A stretch of 64,000 bases of DNA. It comes from Pseudomonas sp. CAN1 (GTDB lineage: Bacteria; Pseudomonadota; Gammaproteobacteria; Pseudomonadales; Pseudomonadaceae). This document shows, piece after piece, positions 1 through 8,756 of the stretch (positions are counted from its first letter, which is position 1; each line of letters starts with the position of its first letter). The stretch is from contig NZ_JASMRU010000001.1 in assembly GCF_030462585.1 (NCBI RefSeq), positions 203,874-267,873 on the forward strand. The letters are read 5' to 3'. The notes under the pieces are model-generated. The model saw nothing but the letters and a program-made list of their open reading frames with translations. It searched no databases and had not been told where the DNA came from. The translations under genes and the position numbers were made by a program.

Positions 1-1221
1 GGTCAGCGCCGAGCCCAGGCCGAGGAAGCCCATGCCGTGGCGGCGCTTGCCGAGGATTTCCGCGCGCTGCTGTTCCAGCGGCAGGCCGTTGATCTCCACG
101 ACGTTGTCGAGCATGCGGGTGAACACCCGGACCACTTCGCGGTAGCGCTCCCAGTCGAAGCGCGCGTTGTCGCCGAAGGCGTCGACCACGAAGGTGGTCA
201 GGTTCACCGAACCCAGCAGGCAGGAGCCATAGGGCGGCAGCGGCTGCTCACCGCAGGGGTTGGTGGCGCGGATCGCCTCGCACCACCAGTTGTTGTTCAT
301 CTCGTTGACCCGGTCGATGAGGATGAAACCGGGTTCGGCGTAGTCGTAGGTGGACACCATGATCATGTCCCACAGGTGCCGCGCCTTGACCCGCCCGTAG
401 ACCTTGCAGGCCACGCGGCCGTCGTCGCCCACCAGGTAGTCGTCGTGCAGCGGCCAGTCGCGCCAGACCACTTCCTCGGCGTTCTTCAGGTCGACTTCGT
501 CGCGCTCCTTCTGGTGGATCGGGAACACCAGCGGCCAGTCCTCGTCGTCCTCCACAGCGTTCATAAAGCCGTCGGTGATCAGCAGGCTGAGGTTGAACTG
601 GCGCAGGCGGCCGTCTTCACGCTTGGCGCGGATGAACTCGCGCACGTCCGGGTGGCTGACGTCGAAGGTGCCCATCTGCGCGCCGCGCCGCCCACCGGCG
701 GAGCTGACGGTGAAGCACATCTTGTCGTAGATATCCATGAACGACAGCGGCCCGCTGGTGTGCGCGCCGGCGCCGGAGACGTAGGCGCCGCGGGGGCGCA
801 GGGTGCTGAACTCGTAGCCGATGCCGCAGCCGGCCTTGAGCGTCAGCCCGGCCTCGTGGACCTTCTCCAGGATGTCGTCCATGGAGTCGCGGATGATCCC
901 CGAGACCGTGCAGTTGATGGTCGAGGTAGCCGGCTTGTGCCCCTGGGCACCGGCGTTGGAAATGATCCGCCCGGCCGGGATGGCGCCGTTGCGCAGGGCC
1001 CAGAGGAAGCGCTCGTACCAGTGCTCGCGCAGTGCCTTGTTGGCCTCGACATCGGCCAGGGCGCGGGCGACGCGCTGCCAGGTCTCGTCGACGCTGCCGT
1101 CGATGGGTTTGCCGCTCTTGTGTTTCAGGCGGTACTTGCTGTCCCAGATGTCCTGCGAGGCAGGCTGCAGGGCGAGAACTCCTTGGTCGGCGCCGCGTTG
1201 GCGCGCATCGGTCTTGGCCAT
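1..1221 (-). CDS. nrdJ: Adenosylcobalamin-dependent (class II) ribonucleotide reductase, N-terminal part
   Basis: Reading right to left from ATG at 1221, the frame stays open for 407 codons and leaves the window, so the C-terminus is missing. The protein starts MAKTDARQRGADQGVL. It carries motifs seen in B12-dependent ribonucleotide reductases: AGCGIGYEFSTLRPRG (about residues 130-145) and SSAGGRRGAQMGTFDVSHP (about 185-203). These enzymes make dNTPs from NDPs/NTPs without oxygen dependence. AGGAGG lies 12 nt upstream of the ATG (1234-1239). The neighbour is znuA, as in P. aeruginosa, where the reductase is split into nrdJa and nrdJb; whether it is split here cannot be seen. NrdR-type boxes lie upstream. 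Confidence 0.9.
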   Translation of the reverse strand, partial: MAKTDARQRGADQGVLALQPASQDIWDSKYRLKHKSGKPIDGSVDETWQRVARALADVEANKALREHWYERFLWALRNGAIPAGRIISNAGAQGHKPATSTINCTVSGIIRDSMDDILEKVHEAGLTLKAGCGIGYEFSTLRPRGAYVSGAGAHTSGPLSFMDIYDKMCFTVSSAGGRRGAQMGTFDVSHPDVREFIRAKREDGRLRQFNLSLLITDGFMNAVEDDEDWPLVFPIHQKERDEVDLKNAEEVVWRDWPLHDDYLVGDDGRVACKVYGRVKARHLWDMIMVSTYDYAEPGFILIDRVNEMNNNWWCEAIRATNPCGEQPLPPYGSCLLGSVNLTTFVVDAFGDNARFDWERYREVVRVFTRMLDNVVEINGLPLEQQRAEILGKRRHGMGFLGLGSALT

Positions 1222-1275
1222 CCGGGAAATAACCTCCTGTCGGTTGGGTGGCAGGCGCAAATGGAGCGCGAGTAG

Positions 1276-1322
1276 ACCCCATATGTAGACATAGTTTCCT
1301 GACGATCATCAATATCTTGTGT
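1276..1322. promoter_or_regulatory. Two NrdR-type boxes upstream of nrdJ
   Basis: ACCCCATATGTAGACA (1276-1291) and CATCAATATCTTGTGT (1307-1322) both fit the 16-bp NrdR pattern (acaCwAtATaTwGtgt, from memory) with a few mismatches. They start exactly 31 bp apart, the three-turn spacing usual for NrdR box pairs. They sit 55-100 bp upstream of the reductase start. NrdR represses ribonucleotide reductase genes in pseudomonads. Confidence 0.6.
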
Positions 1323-1515
1323 CATCGAACCCCAGCTAGACACCATAGACAATTGAACGGCGAACGCCGTCAAAGATGCGGAAAGCCGACGATTGGCGGG
1401 GAAACAGGGGAGGAAATTGCGGGAAATTTCAGGCAGGGGTGGTGCGACGAACGGGCGCGGATATGGCGTTGCGCCTCGGCCGATTCCGGGGATGAATTGT
1501 CGGAGCGCGCCATGC

Positions 1516-1834
1516 GCGCGATCGCGGGCATGGCCCGCTCCTACAAGGGGAGTTCTGTGCAGGCGGATGCACCCTCTCCCTAACCCTCTCCCTGAAGGGA
1601 GAGGGGACTGTCCTGCGCAAGCAGTCAGTTCCGTGCTTTCCGGCTAATCCGGATATCTCATAGCATGCCGAACGGCTCCCTCTCCCTTCAGGGAGAGGGC
1701 TGGGGAGAGGGGAAACCCCAGGCAGAGGAATTCCCCGAAAAGCCCAACTCAGCAGTAGGGCGCATAAAGCGGAACGCTCTATCCGCCATCCGAGGCCCAA
1801 CGGCGGATAACGCCCGGGGCGTTATTCGCCCTAC
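1516..1834. repeat. Three palindromic repeat elements in the nrdJ-znuA gap
   Basis: This 640-bp gap between nrdJ and znuA has no credible gene. It holds one copy of each of three repeat families that recur through the window. First, a REP of the GATCGCGGGCATGGCCCGCT type ending CTCCTAC (1516-1544). Second, a facing pair of CCCTCTCCCTGAAGGGAGAG hairpins (1571-1712). Third, a facing pair beginning GTAGGGCG with a GCGTTAT core (1755-1834), whose outer ends are GTAGGGCG and CGCCCTAC. Each can form a hairpin by itself and the pairs can form larger ones. Confidence 0.75.
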
Positions 1835-1863
1835 GATTTGGGATTTCCGGGCAGTCGCCTGAA

Positions 1864-2811
1864 TCAGAGCTTCTCCAGGCACCCCGCAAACTCGTCCGCC
1901 AGGTTGCCCAGCAGGCTCTCGTAGCCCTGGGCATCCACCTTCACGCCCACGCCCAGGTCATCCAGCTCGGCCAGGCGCACCGGCAGGCCCTGGCTCAGGG
2001 TATCGGCGAGGCGCGGGCGGATCGGCGGTTCGCTGAAGATGCAGGACGGGCCGGCCTTCTGCAGTTGCGCACGCATGACGGCCACATGACGGGCACCCGG
2101 CTGCACGTCGGCGGAGACGGCGAAGACCCCGGCATGGCGCAGGCCGTAGGCCTCTTCGAAGTAGTCGAAGGCCTCGTGGAAGACGAAGAACGGCTTGCCC
2201 TTGAGCGGGTCGATACGCTGCTTCAGGCGGGCGTCGAGGGTTTCCATGCGCTCGTCGAAGGCCTTCAGGTTGGCCTGGTAGCGACTGGCGTTGGCCGGGT
2301 CGGCGATGGCCAGGTCCTCGGCCATGCGCGCGGCGATCACCTGGGCATTGGCCGGCAACAGCCAGAGATGCGCGTCGATCATGCCCGGACGGTGGTCATG
2401 GTCGTGACCGAGGTCGTCATGATCGTCATGGTCCGGATGATTGGATTCGCTGAAATCGGCGAACTTGCGCAGATGCATGCCGGCCTGGTCCTGCACGGCG
2501 ATGCTCGGGCCCTTGCGGCTTTCCAGCACCTTGGGCAGGAAGTTCTCCAGGTCCTGGCCGACCCAGTAGAACAGTTGTGCGTCGCGCACCCGGCGGATGT
2601 CCGACGGGCGCAGCGAGTAGCTGTGCGGCGAGGCGCCCGGCGGCAGCAGCACGTCCGGCGTGCCTTCACCGTCCTGGATGGCAGCGGCGATCAGCTGCAG
2701 CGGCTTGATGCTGGTCAGCACGCTGACCTCGGCACGTACGGGAAGGCTGAGCAGCAGCGCGCAGGCAGCGGTCAGCAGGGCGACGGGACGGAAGGACACG
2801 GCGGCACTCAC
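1864..2811 (-). CDS. znuA: Zinc ABC transporter periplasmic binding protein ZnuA
   Basis: A 315-aa protein that captures zinc in the periplasm for ZnuBC. An N-terminal signal peptide (hydrophobic about 10-27, cleavage near RAEV) leads into the TroA-type fold. The metal-site context is visible (GASPHSYSLRPSD, DAHLWLLP, FHEAFDYFEEAYGL). A His/Asp-rich loop, HDDHDDLGHDHDH (about residues 127-140), is typical of zinc-specific cluster A-I proteins. The start is GTG at 2811 with no clear Shine-Dalgarno, about 20 nt from the Zur box; it is divergent from zur. Confidence 0.93.
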   Translation of the reverse strand: MSAAVSFRPVALLTAACALLLSLPVRAEVSVLTSIKPLQLIAAAIQDGEGTPDVLLPPGASPHSYSLRPSDIRRVRDAQLFYWVGQDLENFLPKVLESRKGPSIAVQDQAGMHLRKFADFSESNHPDHDDHDDLGHDHDHRPGMIDAHLWLLPANAQVIAARMAEDLAIADPANASRYQANLKAFDERMETLDARLKQRIDPLKGKPFFVFHEAFDYFEEAYGLRHAGVFAVSADVQPGARHVAVMRAQLQKAGPSCIFSEPPIRPRLADTLSQGLPVRLAELDDLGVGVKVDAQGYESLLGNLADEFAGCLEKL

Positions 2812-2830
2812 ACAGGGGGGACATGACAGA

Positions 2831-2843
2831 GTAATATAATAAC
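2831..2843. promoter_or_regulatory. Zur box between znuA and zur
   Basis: GTAATATAATAAC is an AT-rich near-palindrome in the 59-bp divergent gap between znuA and zur. It matches the GTTATANNATAAC type Zur operator expected at this position in pseudomonads, and could control both directions. The identification rests on motif and context. Confidence 0.65.
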
Positions 2844-2870
2844 GTCTCTGAACCCGAGCGTCGCCGCCGC

Positions 2871-3377
2871 ATGTACAAGATCGCCCCCAAGACTCCTCTC
2901 GCCTGCCGTCCGCACGACCACGCCAACTGCGTGGCCAGCGCCCTGGCCGACGCCGACACGCTGTGCGCGCGCCAGGGTGTGCGCCTGACCGAGTTGCGCC
3001 GGCGCGTGCTGGAGCTGGTCTGGGCGAGCCACAAGCCGCTGGGCGCCTACGACATCCTCGCCGTGCTGAGCGAAGAAGACGGCCGCAAGGCGGCGCCGCC
3101 GACGGTCTACCGCGCCCTGGATTTCCTCCTGGAAAACGGCCTGGTACACCGCATCGCCTCGCTCAACGCCTTCATCGGCTGCGCCCACCCCGAACACGCC
3201 CATGAAGGCCAGTTCCTGATCTGCCGCGCCTGCCACACCGCCATCGAGCTGGAGCAGCCGGCCATCAGCGAGGCCATCATCCACGGCGCCAAGGGCGTCG
3301 GCTTCGCGGTGGAGAGCCAGACCGTCGAGATCGTCGGCCTCTGCGGCGCCTGCGCCCCCGGCCAGCGGGAGGCGTGA
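2871..3377 (+). CDS. zur: Zinc uptake regulator Zur (Fur family, Np20)
   Basis: A 168-aa Fur-family repressor. The winged helix is seen at [16 protein letters not shown] and the recognition region at [17 protein letters not shown]. Metal ligands follow in [18 protein letters not shown] and the C-terminal pair CGAC. With zinc bound it is expected to repress znuA and zur-znuCB through the palindrome just upstream. The first gene of zur-znuC-znuB; its stop overlaps the znuC start (TGATG). In P. aeruginosa this gene is called np20/zur and sits in the same place. Confidence 0.93.
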   Translation: MYKIAPKTPLACRPHDHANCVASALADADTLCARQGVRLTELRRRVLELVWASHKPLGAYDILAVLSEEDGRKAAPPTVYRALDFLLENGLVHRIASLNAFIGCAHPEHAHEGQFLICRACHTAIELEQPAISEAIIHGAKGVGFAVESQTVEIVGLCGACAPGQREA

Positions 3378-4177
3378 TGAGCGACGCCCTGATCCGCCTG
3401 CAAGGCGTCGGCGTCAGTTATGGCGGCCAGGCGGTACTGCAGAACGTCGACCTGACCATCGCCCCCGGCGAGATCGTCACCCTGATCGGCCCCAACGGCG
3501 CCGGCAAGACGACCCTGGTGCGCAGCGTGCTCGGCCTGCTCAAGCCCGATACCGGCAGCGTCTGGCGCCAGCCGAAGCTGTCCATCGGCTACATGCCGCA
3601 GAAGCTCCACGTCGATCCGACCTTGCCGCTGACCGTGCTGCGCTTCCTGCGTCTGGTCCCCGGCGTGCAGCGCTCCCACGCGCTCGACGCGCTGAAGGAA
3701 GTCGGTGCCGCCCACGTCATCGACAAGCCGCTGCAGAGCGTCTCCGGCGGTGAGCTGCAGCGCGTGCTGCTGGCCCGCGCCCTGCTGCGCAAGCCGGAGC
3801 TGCTGGTGCTCGACGAACCCGTGCAGGGCGTCGACGTCGCCGGGCAGGCCGAGCTGTACCGCCTGATCGGCCGCCTGCGCGACCGCCTCGGTTGCGGCGT
3901 GCTGATGGTCTCCCACGACCTGCACCTGGTGATGAGCGCCACCGACAAGGTGGTCTGCCTGAACCGCCACGTCTGCTGCTCCGGGCACCCGGAACAGGTC
4001 AGCGGCGACCCGGCCTTCGTCGAGCTGTTCGGCCAGGACGCCCGCAGCCTGGCGGTCTATCACCACCACCACGACCATTCCCACGACCTGCACGGCGAGG
4101 TGGTGAAACCCGCCTTCCCGGCCGGTACCCGCTTCACTCCGGTCCACCAGCACGGCCCCGACTGCAACCATGGCTGA
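3377..4177 (+). CDS. znuC: Zinc ABC transporter ATP-binding protein ZnuC
   Basis: A 266-aa ATPase that drives zinc import. Walker A is GPNGAGKTT, the signature is [15 protein letters not shown], Walker B is LLVLDEP, and the switch His is in VSHDLH. The C-terminus is His-rich ([23 protein letters not shown]), a frequent feature of ZnuC. I chose ATG at 3377, which overlaps the zur stop by one base and has GGGAGG upstream, over the GTG one codon earlier. It overlaps znuB by 8 nt, so coupled translation is likely. Confidence 0.93.
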   Translation: MSDALIRLQGVGVSYGGQAVLQNVDLTIAPGEIVTLIGPNGAGKTTLVRSVLGLLKPDTGSVWRQPKLSIGYMPQKLHVDPTLPLTVLRFLRLVPGVQRSHALDALKEVGAAHVIDKPLQSVSGGELQRVLLARALLRKPELLVLDEPVQGVDVAGQAELYRLIGRLRDRLGCGVLMVSHDLHLVMSATDKVVCLNRHVCCSGHPEQVSGDPAFVELFGQDARSLAVYHHHHDHSHDLHGEVVKPAFPAGTRFTPVHQHGPDCNHG

Positions 4178-4958
4178 TTTCCTGCTCAACGCCCTCCTCG
4201 CCGGGCTCGCCCTGGCGGTGGTCGCCGGGCCCCTGGGTTCGTTCGTCGTCTGGCGACGCATGGCCTATTTCGGCGACACCCTGTCCCACGCCGCCCTGCT
4301 CGGCGTGGCCTTGGGCTTCCTGCTCGACGTCAGCCCGACGCTGGCGGTAACCGTCGGCTGCGTGCTGCTCGCCGTGCTGCTGGTCACCCTGCAGCAGCGC
4401 CAGCCGCTGGCCGCCGACACCCTGCTCGGCATCCTCGCCCACAGCACGCTGTCGCTGGGCCTGGTGACCCTGAGCTTCATGAAGGAAGTGCGCGTCGACC
4501 TGATGGCCTACCTGTTCGGCGACCTGCTCGCCGTCAGCCAGACCGACCTGATGTGGATCATCGCCGGCAGCGCCCTGGTGCTCGGGCTGATCTGCTGGCT
4601 GTGGCGACCGCTGCTGGCGATCACTGTGCACGAGGAACTGGCACGGGTCGAAGGCCTGCCGGTTACCGCCATCCGCCTGGCGCTGATGCTGCTGATCGCC
4701 ATCGTCATCGCCGTGGCCATGAAGATCGTCGGCGTGCTGCTGATCACTTCCCTGCTGATCATCCCCGCGGCAGCCGCCCAGCGGCATGCACGCAGCCCGG
4801 AACAGATGGCCTTCGGCGCGAGTCTGATCGGCCTGGTGGCGGTGTGCGCCGGGCTCTCGCTGTCCTGGTTCAAGGACACCCCCGCCGGCCCCTCCATCGT
4901 GGTCAGCGCGGCGGCCCTGTTCCTGCTGAGTTTTGTCCTGCCGCGCCGGACGGTGTAG
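4170..4958 (+). CDS. znuB: Zinc ABC transporter permease ZnuB
   Basis: A 262-aa polytopic inner-membrane protein of the ABC-3 permease family, with about 7-8 hydrophobic segments. Family landmarks are [22 protein letters not shown] near the N-terminus and the segment [20 protein letters not shown] near residue 190. It forms the zinc channel with ZnuC and receives zinc from ZnuA. It is last in zur-znuCB and its start lies inside the 3' end of znuC. Confidence 0.93.
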   Translation: MADFLLNALLAGLALAVVAGPLGSFVVWRRMAYFGDTLSHAALLGVALGFLLDVSPTLAVTVGCVLLAVLLVTLQQRQPLAADTLLGILAHSTLSLGLVTLSFMKEVRVDLMAYLFGDLLAVSQTDLMWIIAGSALVLGLICWLWRPLLAITVHEELARVEGLPVTAIRLALMLLIAIVIAVAMKIVGVLLITSLLIIPAAAAQRHARSPEQMAFGASLIGLVAVCAGLSLSWFKDTPAGPSIVVSAAALFLLSFVLPRRTV

Positions 4959-4995
4959 AATTTGGCGATTTTTTGATCAAAAGAGACCCTGACGC

Positions 4996-5382
4996 ATGAA
5001 GTCCTTCGTCATCCGCCTGTTCGCGCTGATGGCCATGGCGCTGGCCCTCGCGGCCTGCCAGAGCACCGCGAGCAATCCGCCCAGCAGCAGTGGCTTCGAG
5101 ACCGAACTGGCCGCCGGCCGTCTGGAATCCGCGCAGCTCGCGCTGGGTTCCGAACAGGAAGACGCCACCCAGCTCGCCGAGCGCCGCAAGCGCCTGGCCG
5201 ACGCTTACCTCGAGCGCAGCCGCGAGTCCCTGGCCAAGGGCGACGTCAATGGCGCCACCACCGCCCTGACCCGCGCCCGTTCGCTGATGCCCCGCGCGCC
5301 CGGCGTTGCCGCCGACGTCAGCGGCCTGCAGAAGCCCGCCGCTGCGCCGGCTCCGGCCGACCAGCCGAACTGCACGCCCTGA
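4996..5382 (+). CDS. Small predicted lipoprotein (PA5502-like)
   Basis: A 128-aa predicted lipoprotein. The lipobox LALAAC lies at residues 16-21, so Cys21 would be lipidated. The mature part is short, helical and rich in Ala, Glu and Arg (LAERRKRLADAYLERSRESLAKGDVNGATTALTRA). This resembles a single TPR-like hairpin, followed by a Pro/Ala-rich tail. It lies between znuB and metN, where P. aeruginosa also has a small hypothetical lipoprotein. No function can be assigned. A terminator follows directly. Confidence 0.8.
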   Translation: MKSFVIRLFALMAMALALAACQSTASNPPSSSGFETELAAGRLESAQLALGSEQEDATQLAERRKRLADAYLERSRESLAKGDVNGATTALTRARSLMPRAPGVAADVSGLQKPAAAPAPADQPNCTP

Positions 5383-5387
5383 GCCCC

Positions 5388-5420
5388 ACGGGCGCCCGTT
5401 CGCGGCGCCCGTTATTTCCT
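5388..5420 (+). terminator. Rho-independent terminator after the lipoprotein gene
   Basis: Stem ACGGGCGCC (5388-5396) pairs with GGCGCCCGT (5404-5412) across a 7-nt loop and is followed by the T-rich tail TATTTCCTTTT. It separates the zinc cluster from metNIQ. Confidence 0.85.
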
Positions 5421-5576
5421 TTTGTTCCGTGCTTAGCTGAACAAAGATTAATCAGCCATAAAAAAGCAGGTTAAAATGCGCGGTTTTGGCTGACCGCCTA
5501 CGCTCGTTTCCTACGCCTGTTGATCCGACGGCCCAGGCAGCGAGCGGCGCCTCCCCGTACCCACAAGGTTCGCTAC

Positions 5577-6587
5577 GTGATCGAATTCCACGACGTCCAC
5601 AAGACCTATCGCGTCGCCGGACGCGATATCCCGGCCCTGCAGCCGACCCGCCTGTCCATCGAGGGCGGCCAGGTCTTTGGCCTGATCGGCCATTCCGGCG
5701 CCGGCAAAAGCACCCTGCTGCGCCTGATCAACCGCCTGGAAGAACCCAGCGGCGGGCGCATCGTCATCGACGGCGAAGACATCACCGCCCTGGATGCCGA
5801 CGGCCTGCGCCGCTTCCGCCAGCGCGTCGGGATGATCTTCCAGCACTTCAACCTGCTGGCCTCCAAGACTGTCGCCGACAACATCGCCATGCCGATGAAA
5901 CTCGCCGGCACCTTCAGCGCCGCCGAAATCACCGCACGGGTGGACGAACTGCTCGACCGCGTCGGCCTCAAGGAACACGCGCGCAAGTACCCGGCGCAGC
6001 TCTCCGGCGGCCAGAAACAGCGCGTCGGCATCGCCCGCGCACTCGCCTGCCGGCCGACCATCCTGCTCTGCGACGAGGCCACCAGCGCCCTCGACCCGCA
6101 GACCACCGGCCAGGTCCTGCAGCTGCTGGCGGAGATCAACCGCGAGCTGAAGCTGACCATCGTCCTGATCACCCACGAGATGGACGTGATCCGTCGCGTC
6201 TGCGACCAGGTCGCGGTGATGGATGCCGGGCGCATCGTCGAACAGGGCGAGGTCGCCGACGTGTTCCTCCATCCGCAGCACGAAACCACCCGCCGCTTCG
6301 TCTTCGAGGCCGAGCGCGTCGACGAGGACGAGCAGCACGACGACTTCGCCCACGTGCCGGGGCGCATCCTGCGCCTGACCTTCCGCGGCGAGGCGACCTA
6401 CGCGCCGCTGCTGGGTACTGTCGCGCGCCAGACCGGCGTCGACTACAGCATCCTTGCCGGGCGCATCGACCGCATCAAGGACCAGCCCTACGGCCAGCTC
6501 ACCCTGTCCCTGGTGGGCGGTGACATCGAGGCCGCCCTGGCGCAGCTCAACGCTGCCGAAGTCCATGTGGAGGTGCTGCGCGCATGA
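5577..6587 (+). CDS. metN: Methionine ABC transporter ATP-binding protein MetN
   Basis: A 336-aa ATPase of the methionine importer. Walker [15 protein letters not shown], signature [16 protein letters not shown], Walker [14 protein letters not shown], and a C-terminal NIL regulatory domain (about residues 260-336, ending [12 protein letters not shown]) that in the family binds methionine and inhibits transport. I chose GTG at 5577 ([13 protein letters not shown]), with AAGG 7-8 nt upstream; the longer ATG at 5520 adds a basic extension not expected in MetN. It overlaps metI by 4 nt (ATGA). Confidence 0.93.
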   Translation: MIEFHDVHKTYRVAGRDIPALQPTRLSIEGGQVFGLIGHSGAGKSTLLRLINRLEEPSGGRIVIDGEDITALDADGLRRFRQRVGMIFQHFNLLASKTVADNIAMPMKLAGTFSAAEITARVDELLDRVGLKEHARKYPAQLSGGQKQRVGIARALACRPTILLCDEATSALDPQTTGQVLQLLAEINRELKLTIVLITHEMDVIRRVCDQVAVMDAGRIVEQGEVADVFLHPQHETTRRFVFEAERVDEDEQHDDFAHVPGRILRLTFRGEATYAPLLGTVARQTGVDYSILAGRIDRIKDQPYGQLTLSLVGGDIEAALAQLNAAEVHVEVLRA

Positions 6588-7249
6588 GCGACTTCTTTGT
6601 AAACATCGACTGGTCGGAAATCCTCCAGGCCAGCCTCGACACCTTCTGGATGCTCGGCGGCTCGCTGCTGTTCACCGTCATCCTCGGCCTGCCGCTGGGC
6701 GTGCTGCTGTTCCTCACCGGGCCCAAGCAGATGTTCGCCAACCGCGGCATCTACGGCGTGCTGGCGTTCATCGTCAACGTGCTGCGCTCGCTGCCGTTCA
6801 TCATCCTGCTGATCGTGCTGATCCCGCTCACGGTGATCCTGGTCGGCACCTCGCTGGGCGTCGCCGGGGCCATCCCGCCGCTGGTAGTAGGTGCCACGCC
6901 GTTCTTCGCGCGCCTGGTGGAAACCGCCCTGCGCGAGGTGGACAAGGGCATCATCGAAGCCACCCAGGCCATGGGCGCCAGCACCCGCCAGATCATCTGG
7001 AACGCCCTGCTGCCCGAAGCCCGCCCGGGCATCATCGCCGCCATCACCGTCACCGCCATCACCCTGGTGTCCTACACCGCGATGGCCGGCGTGGTCGGCG
7101 CCGGTGGTCTCGGCGACCTGGCGATCCGCTACGGCTACCAACGCTTCCAGGACGACGTGATGCTGCTCACCGTGGTGATGCTGGTGGTCCTCGTCCAGAT
7201 CCTGCAGACCGTCGGCGACAAGCTGGTGGTCCACTACTCGCGCAAATAA
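6584..7249 (+). CDS. metI: Methionine ABC transporter permease MetI
   Basis: A 221-aa inner-membrane permease with about five transmembrane segments. It has the EAA-type loop that docks on MetN ([20 protein letters not shown], about residues 120-140). Its ATG overlaps the metN stop (ATGA) and metQ follows 41 bp later, giving metN-metI-metQ. Confidence 0.94.
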   Translation: MSDFFVNIDWSEILQASLDTFWMLGGSLLFTVILGLPLGVLLFLTGPKQMFANRGIYGVLAFIVNVLRSLPFIILLIVLIPLTVILVGTSLGVAGAIPPLVVGATPFFARLVETALREVDKGIIEATQAMGASTRQIIWNALLPEARPGIIAAITVTAITLVSYTAMAGVVGAGGLGDLAIRYGYQRFQDDVMLLTVVMLVVLVQILQTVGDKLVVHYSRK

Positions 7250-7290
7250 CCACAAGGCCCGCCGGATGCGGGCCGACATAGGAGCCAACC

Positions 7291-8073
7291 ATGAAGAAAC
7301 TGTTCGCCGCGTTCGCTGCCGCCGCAGTCATCGCCGCCCCGCTGGCCCAGGCCGCCGACAGCCTGACCGTCGCCGCTACCCCGGTGCCGCACGCCGAGAT
7401 CCTCAACTTCGTCAAACCCATCCTGGCCAAGGAAGGGGTTGAGCTGAAGGTGAAGGAATTCACCGACTACGTGCAGCCCAACACCCAGGTCGCCGAGAAG
7501 CGCCTGGACGCCAACTTCTTCCAGCACCAGCCGTACCTGGATGAGTTCAACAAGACCAAGGGCACCAGCCTGATCGCCGTCACCGGCGTGCACATCGAGC
7601 CGCTGGGCGCCTACTCCACCAAGTTCAAGAAGCTCGAAGAGCTGCCCTCGGGCGCCACCGTGGTGATCCCCAACGACGCCACCAACGGCGGCCGCGCGCT
7701 GCTGCTGCTGGACAAGGCCGGCGTGATCAAGCTCAAGGACAACAAGTCCATCACCGCCACCCCGAAAGACATCGTCGAGAACCCGAAGAACATCAAGGTG
7801 CGTGAGCTGGAAGCGGCCACCCTGCCGCGCGTGCTGACCCAGGTCGACCTCGCCCTGATCAACACCAACTACGCCCTGGAAGCCAAGCTGAACCCCACCA
7901 AGGACGCGCTGGCCATCGAAGGCGCCGACTCGCCCTACGTGAACATCCTGGTTGCCCGCCCGGACAACAAGGACAGCGCCGCCATGCAGAAACTGGCCGC
8001 CGCCCTGCACAGCCCCGAGGTGAAGCAGTTCATCCTCGAGAAGTACAAGGGCGCTGTCGTTCCGGCCTTCTGA
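7291..8073 (+). CDS. metQ: Methionine-binding protein MetQ (NlpA family)
   Basis: A 260-aa periplasmic binding protein. A signal peptide (MKKLFAAFAAAAVIAAPLAQA) is cleaved near residue 21; there is no lipobox Cys, so it should be soluble rather than lipidated. The mature part shows NlpA/MetQ landmarks: VAATPVPHAEILNFVKPIL, FTDYVQPN, ANFFQHQPYLDEFN and NTNYALEA. AGGAG (7281-7285) precedes the ATG. It ends the met operon before a strong terminator. Confidence 0.93.
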   Translation: MKKLFAAFAAAAVIAAPLAQAADSLTVAATPVPHAEILNFVKPILAKEGVELKVKEFTDYVQPNTQVAEKRLDANFFQHQPYLDEFNKTKGTSLIAVTGVHIEPLGAYSTKFKKLEELPSGATVVIPNDATNGGRALLLLDKAGVIKLKDNKSITATPKDIVENPKNIKVRELEAATLPRVLTQVDLALINTNYALEAKLNPTKDALAIEGADSPYVNILVARPDNKDSAAMQKLAAALHSPEVKQFILEKYKGAVVPAF

Positions 8074-8094
8074 TTGCCGCGAAGCTGACGCCTG

Positions 8095-8127
8095 AAAAAG
8101 CCCGGTCGAATGACCGGGCTTTTTCGT
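8095..8127 (+). terminator. Terminator of metNIQ
   Basis: AAAAAGCCCGGTC (8095-8107) and GACCGGGCTTTTT (8112-8124) form a perfect 13-bp stem with a 4-nt loop and a T-run. Confidence 0.93.
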
Positions 8128-8189
8128 TTCTGGTTTTCCGTTTTTTTGTTAGAGCAACTCCCTATTTCTGCAAACTCGCAACTGGGATT

Positions 8190-8308
8190 CCCTCTCCCCC
8201 GCCCTCTCCCTGAAGGGAGAGGGAGCCGTCTGTGCCGGCTGACGCATGGCTTTCAACCTGCACCGAACTAGTCCCCTCTCCCTTCAGGGAGAGGGTTAGG
8301 GAGAGGGC
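8190..8308. repeat. Facing pair of CCCTCTCCC hairpin repeats
   Basis: Two inverted copies of the CCCTCTCCCTGAAGGGAGAG element face each other about 60 bp apart. The whole unit, including the inner spacer (TGCCGGCTGAC then CCTGCACCGAAC), is nearly the same as the one at 45565-45683. This marks it as a mobile or duplicated unit rather than chance palindromes. The rest of 8125-8436 holds no gene. Confidence 0.75.
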
Positions 8309-8502
8309 CGAACCGAGTGAAGAAGAACCTCGTCGGAGCACGCTTGCTTCTGATATTCACCGGACACTTCGGAGCTGACCGGGGTCGCGAGCCCGAATCC
8401 GTTCCCGAGGATAGCGGCACTCCCACATCACAAGCTCGCTCCTACAGGCACGCCGGAAATGGCTGGCTTGTTGGGCGTATGAGCCATTCCTATCCTCGCC
8501 CG

Positions 8503-8756
8503 GTCACATCCGTGACCCGGGTTTGGCGACCCGAAAGATAGGCGCGATAGCGCCTCCAGGTGCTTACGAAAACAGCGAATGTTTTTGTAGGCCCCCGCGC
8601 ACCCTGCAGAAATATCTGCAACGCTTATGGCGGATCGCGCGGGGAGACCTCTGGGTCTGCCGGGTTCCTATCACCGGTTCGCCAACCCCGCGCGACCCGC
8701 CTCCCCTATGTTTGGCGACATGGGTGCGGCTCCTCTGACTGATAGGAGTTCCACTT
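8503..8756 (+). ncRNA. C4-antisense-RNA-like structured leader of the BRO-N gene (copy 1)
   Basis: The core (8629-8701) folds as a junction. An outer stem GGCGGATCGCGCGGGG pairs with CCCCGCGCG plus CCGCC, enclosing hairpin AGACC-TCTG-GGTCT (8645-8658) and a CCGG/CCGG hairpin. The exposed TTCGCCAA (8678-8685) is complementary to TTTGGCGA just upstream (8522-8529) and again 46 nt before the start codon (8711-8718). This is the layout of phage P1/P7 C4 RNA, which silences antirepressor translation. Other hairpins: GTCAC-ATCC-GTGAC (8503-8516), GGCGC-GATA-GCGCC (8541-8554), TGCAGAAATATCTGCA (8605-8620). A homologous leader at 55797-56049 shows compensatory changes. The assignment to the C4 family is from memory. 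Confidence 0.6.

Noticed and set aside
37-1275. A 412-codon plus-strand frame at the window start
   Set aside because: The minus strand encodes class II ribonucleotide reductase with recognisable motifs throughout; the plus frame is its shadow.
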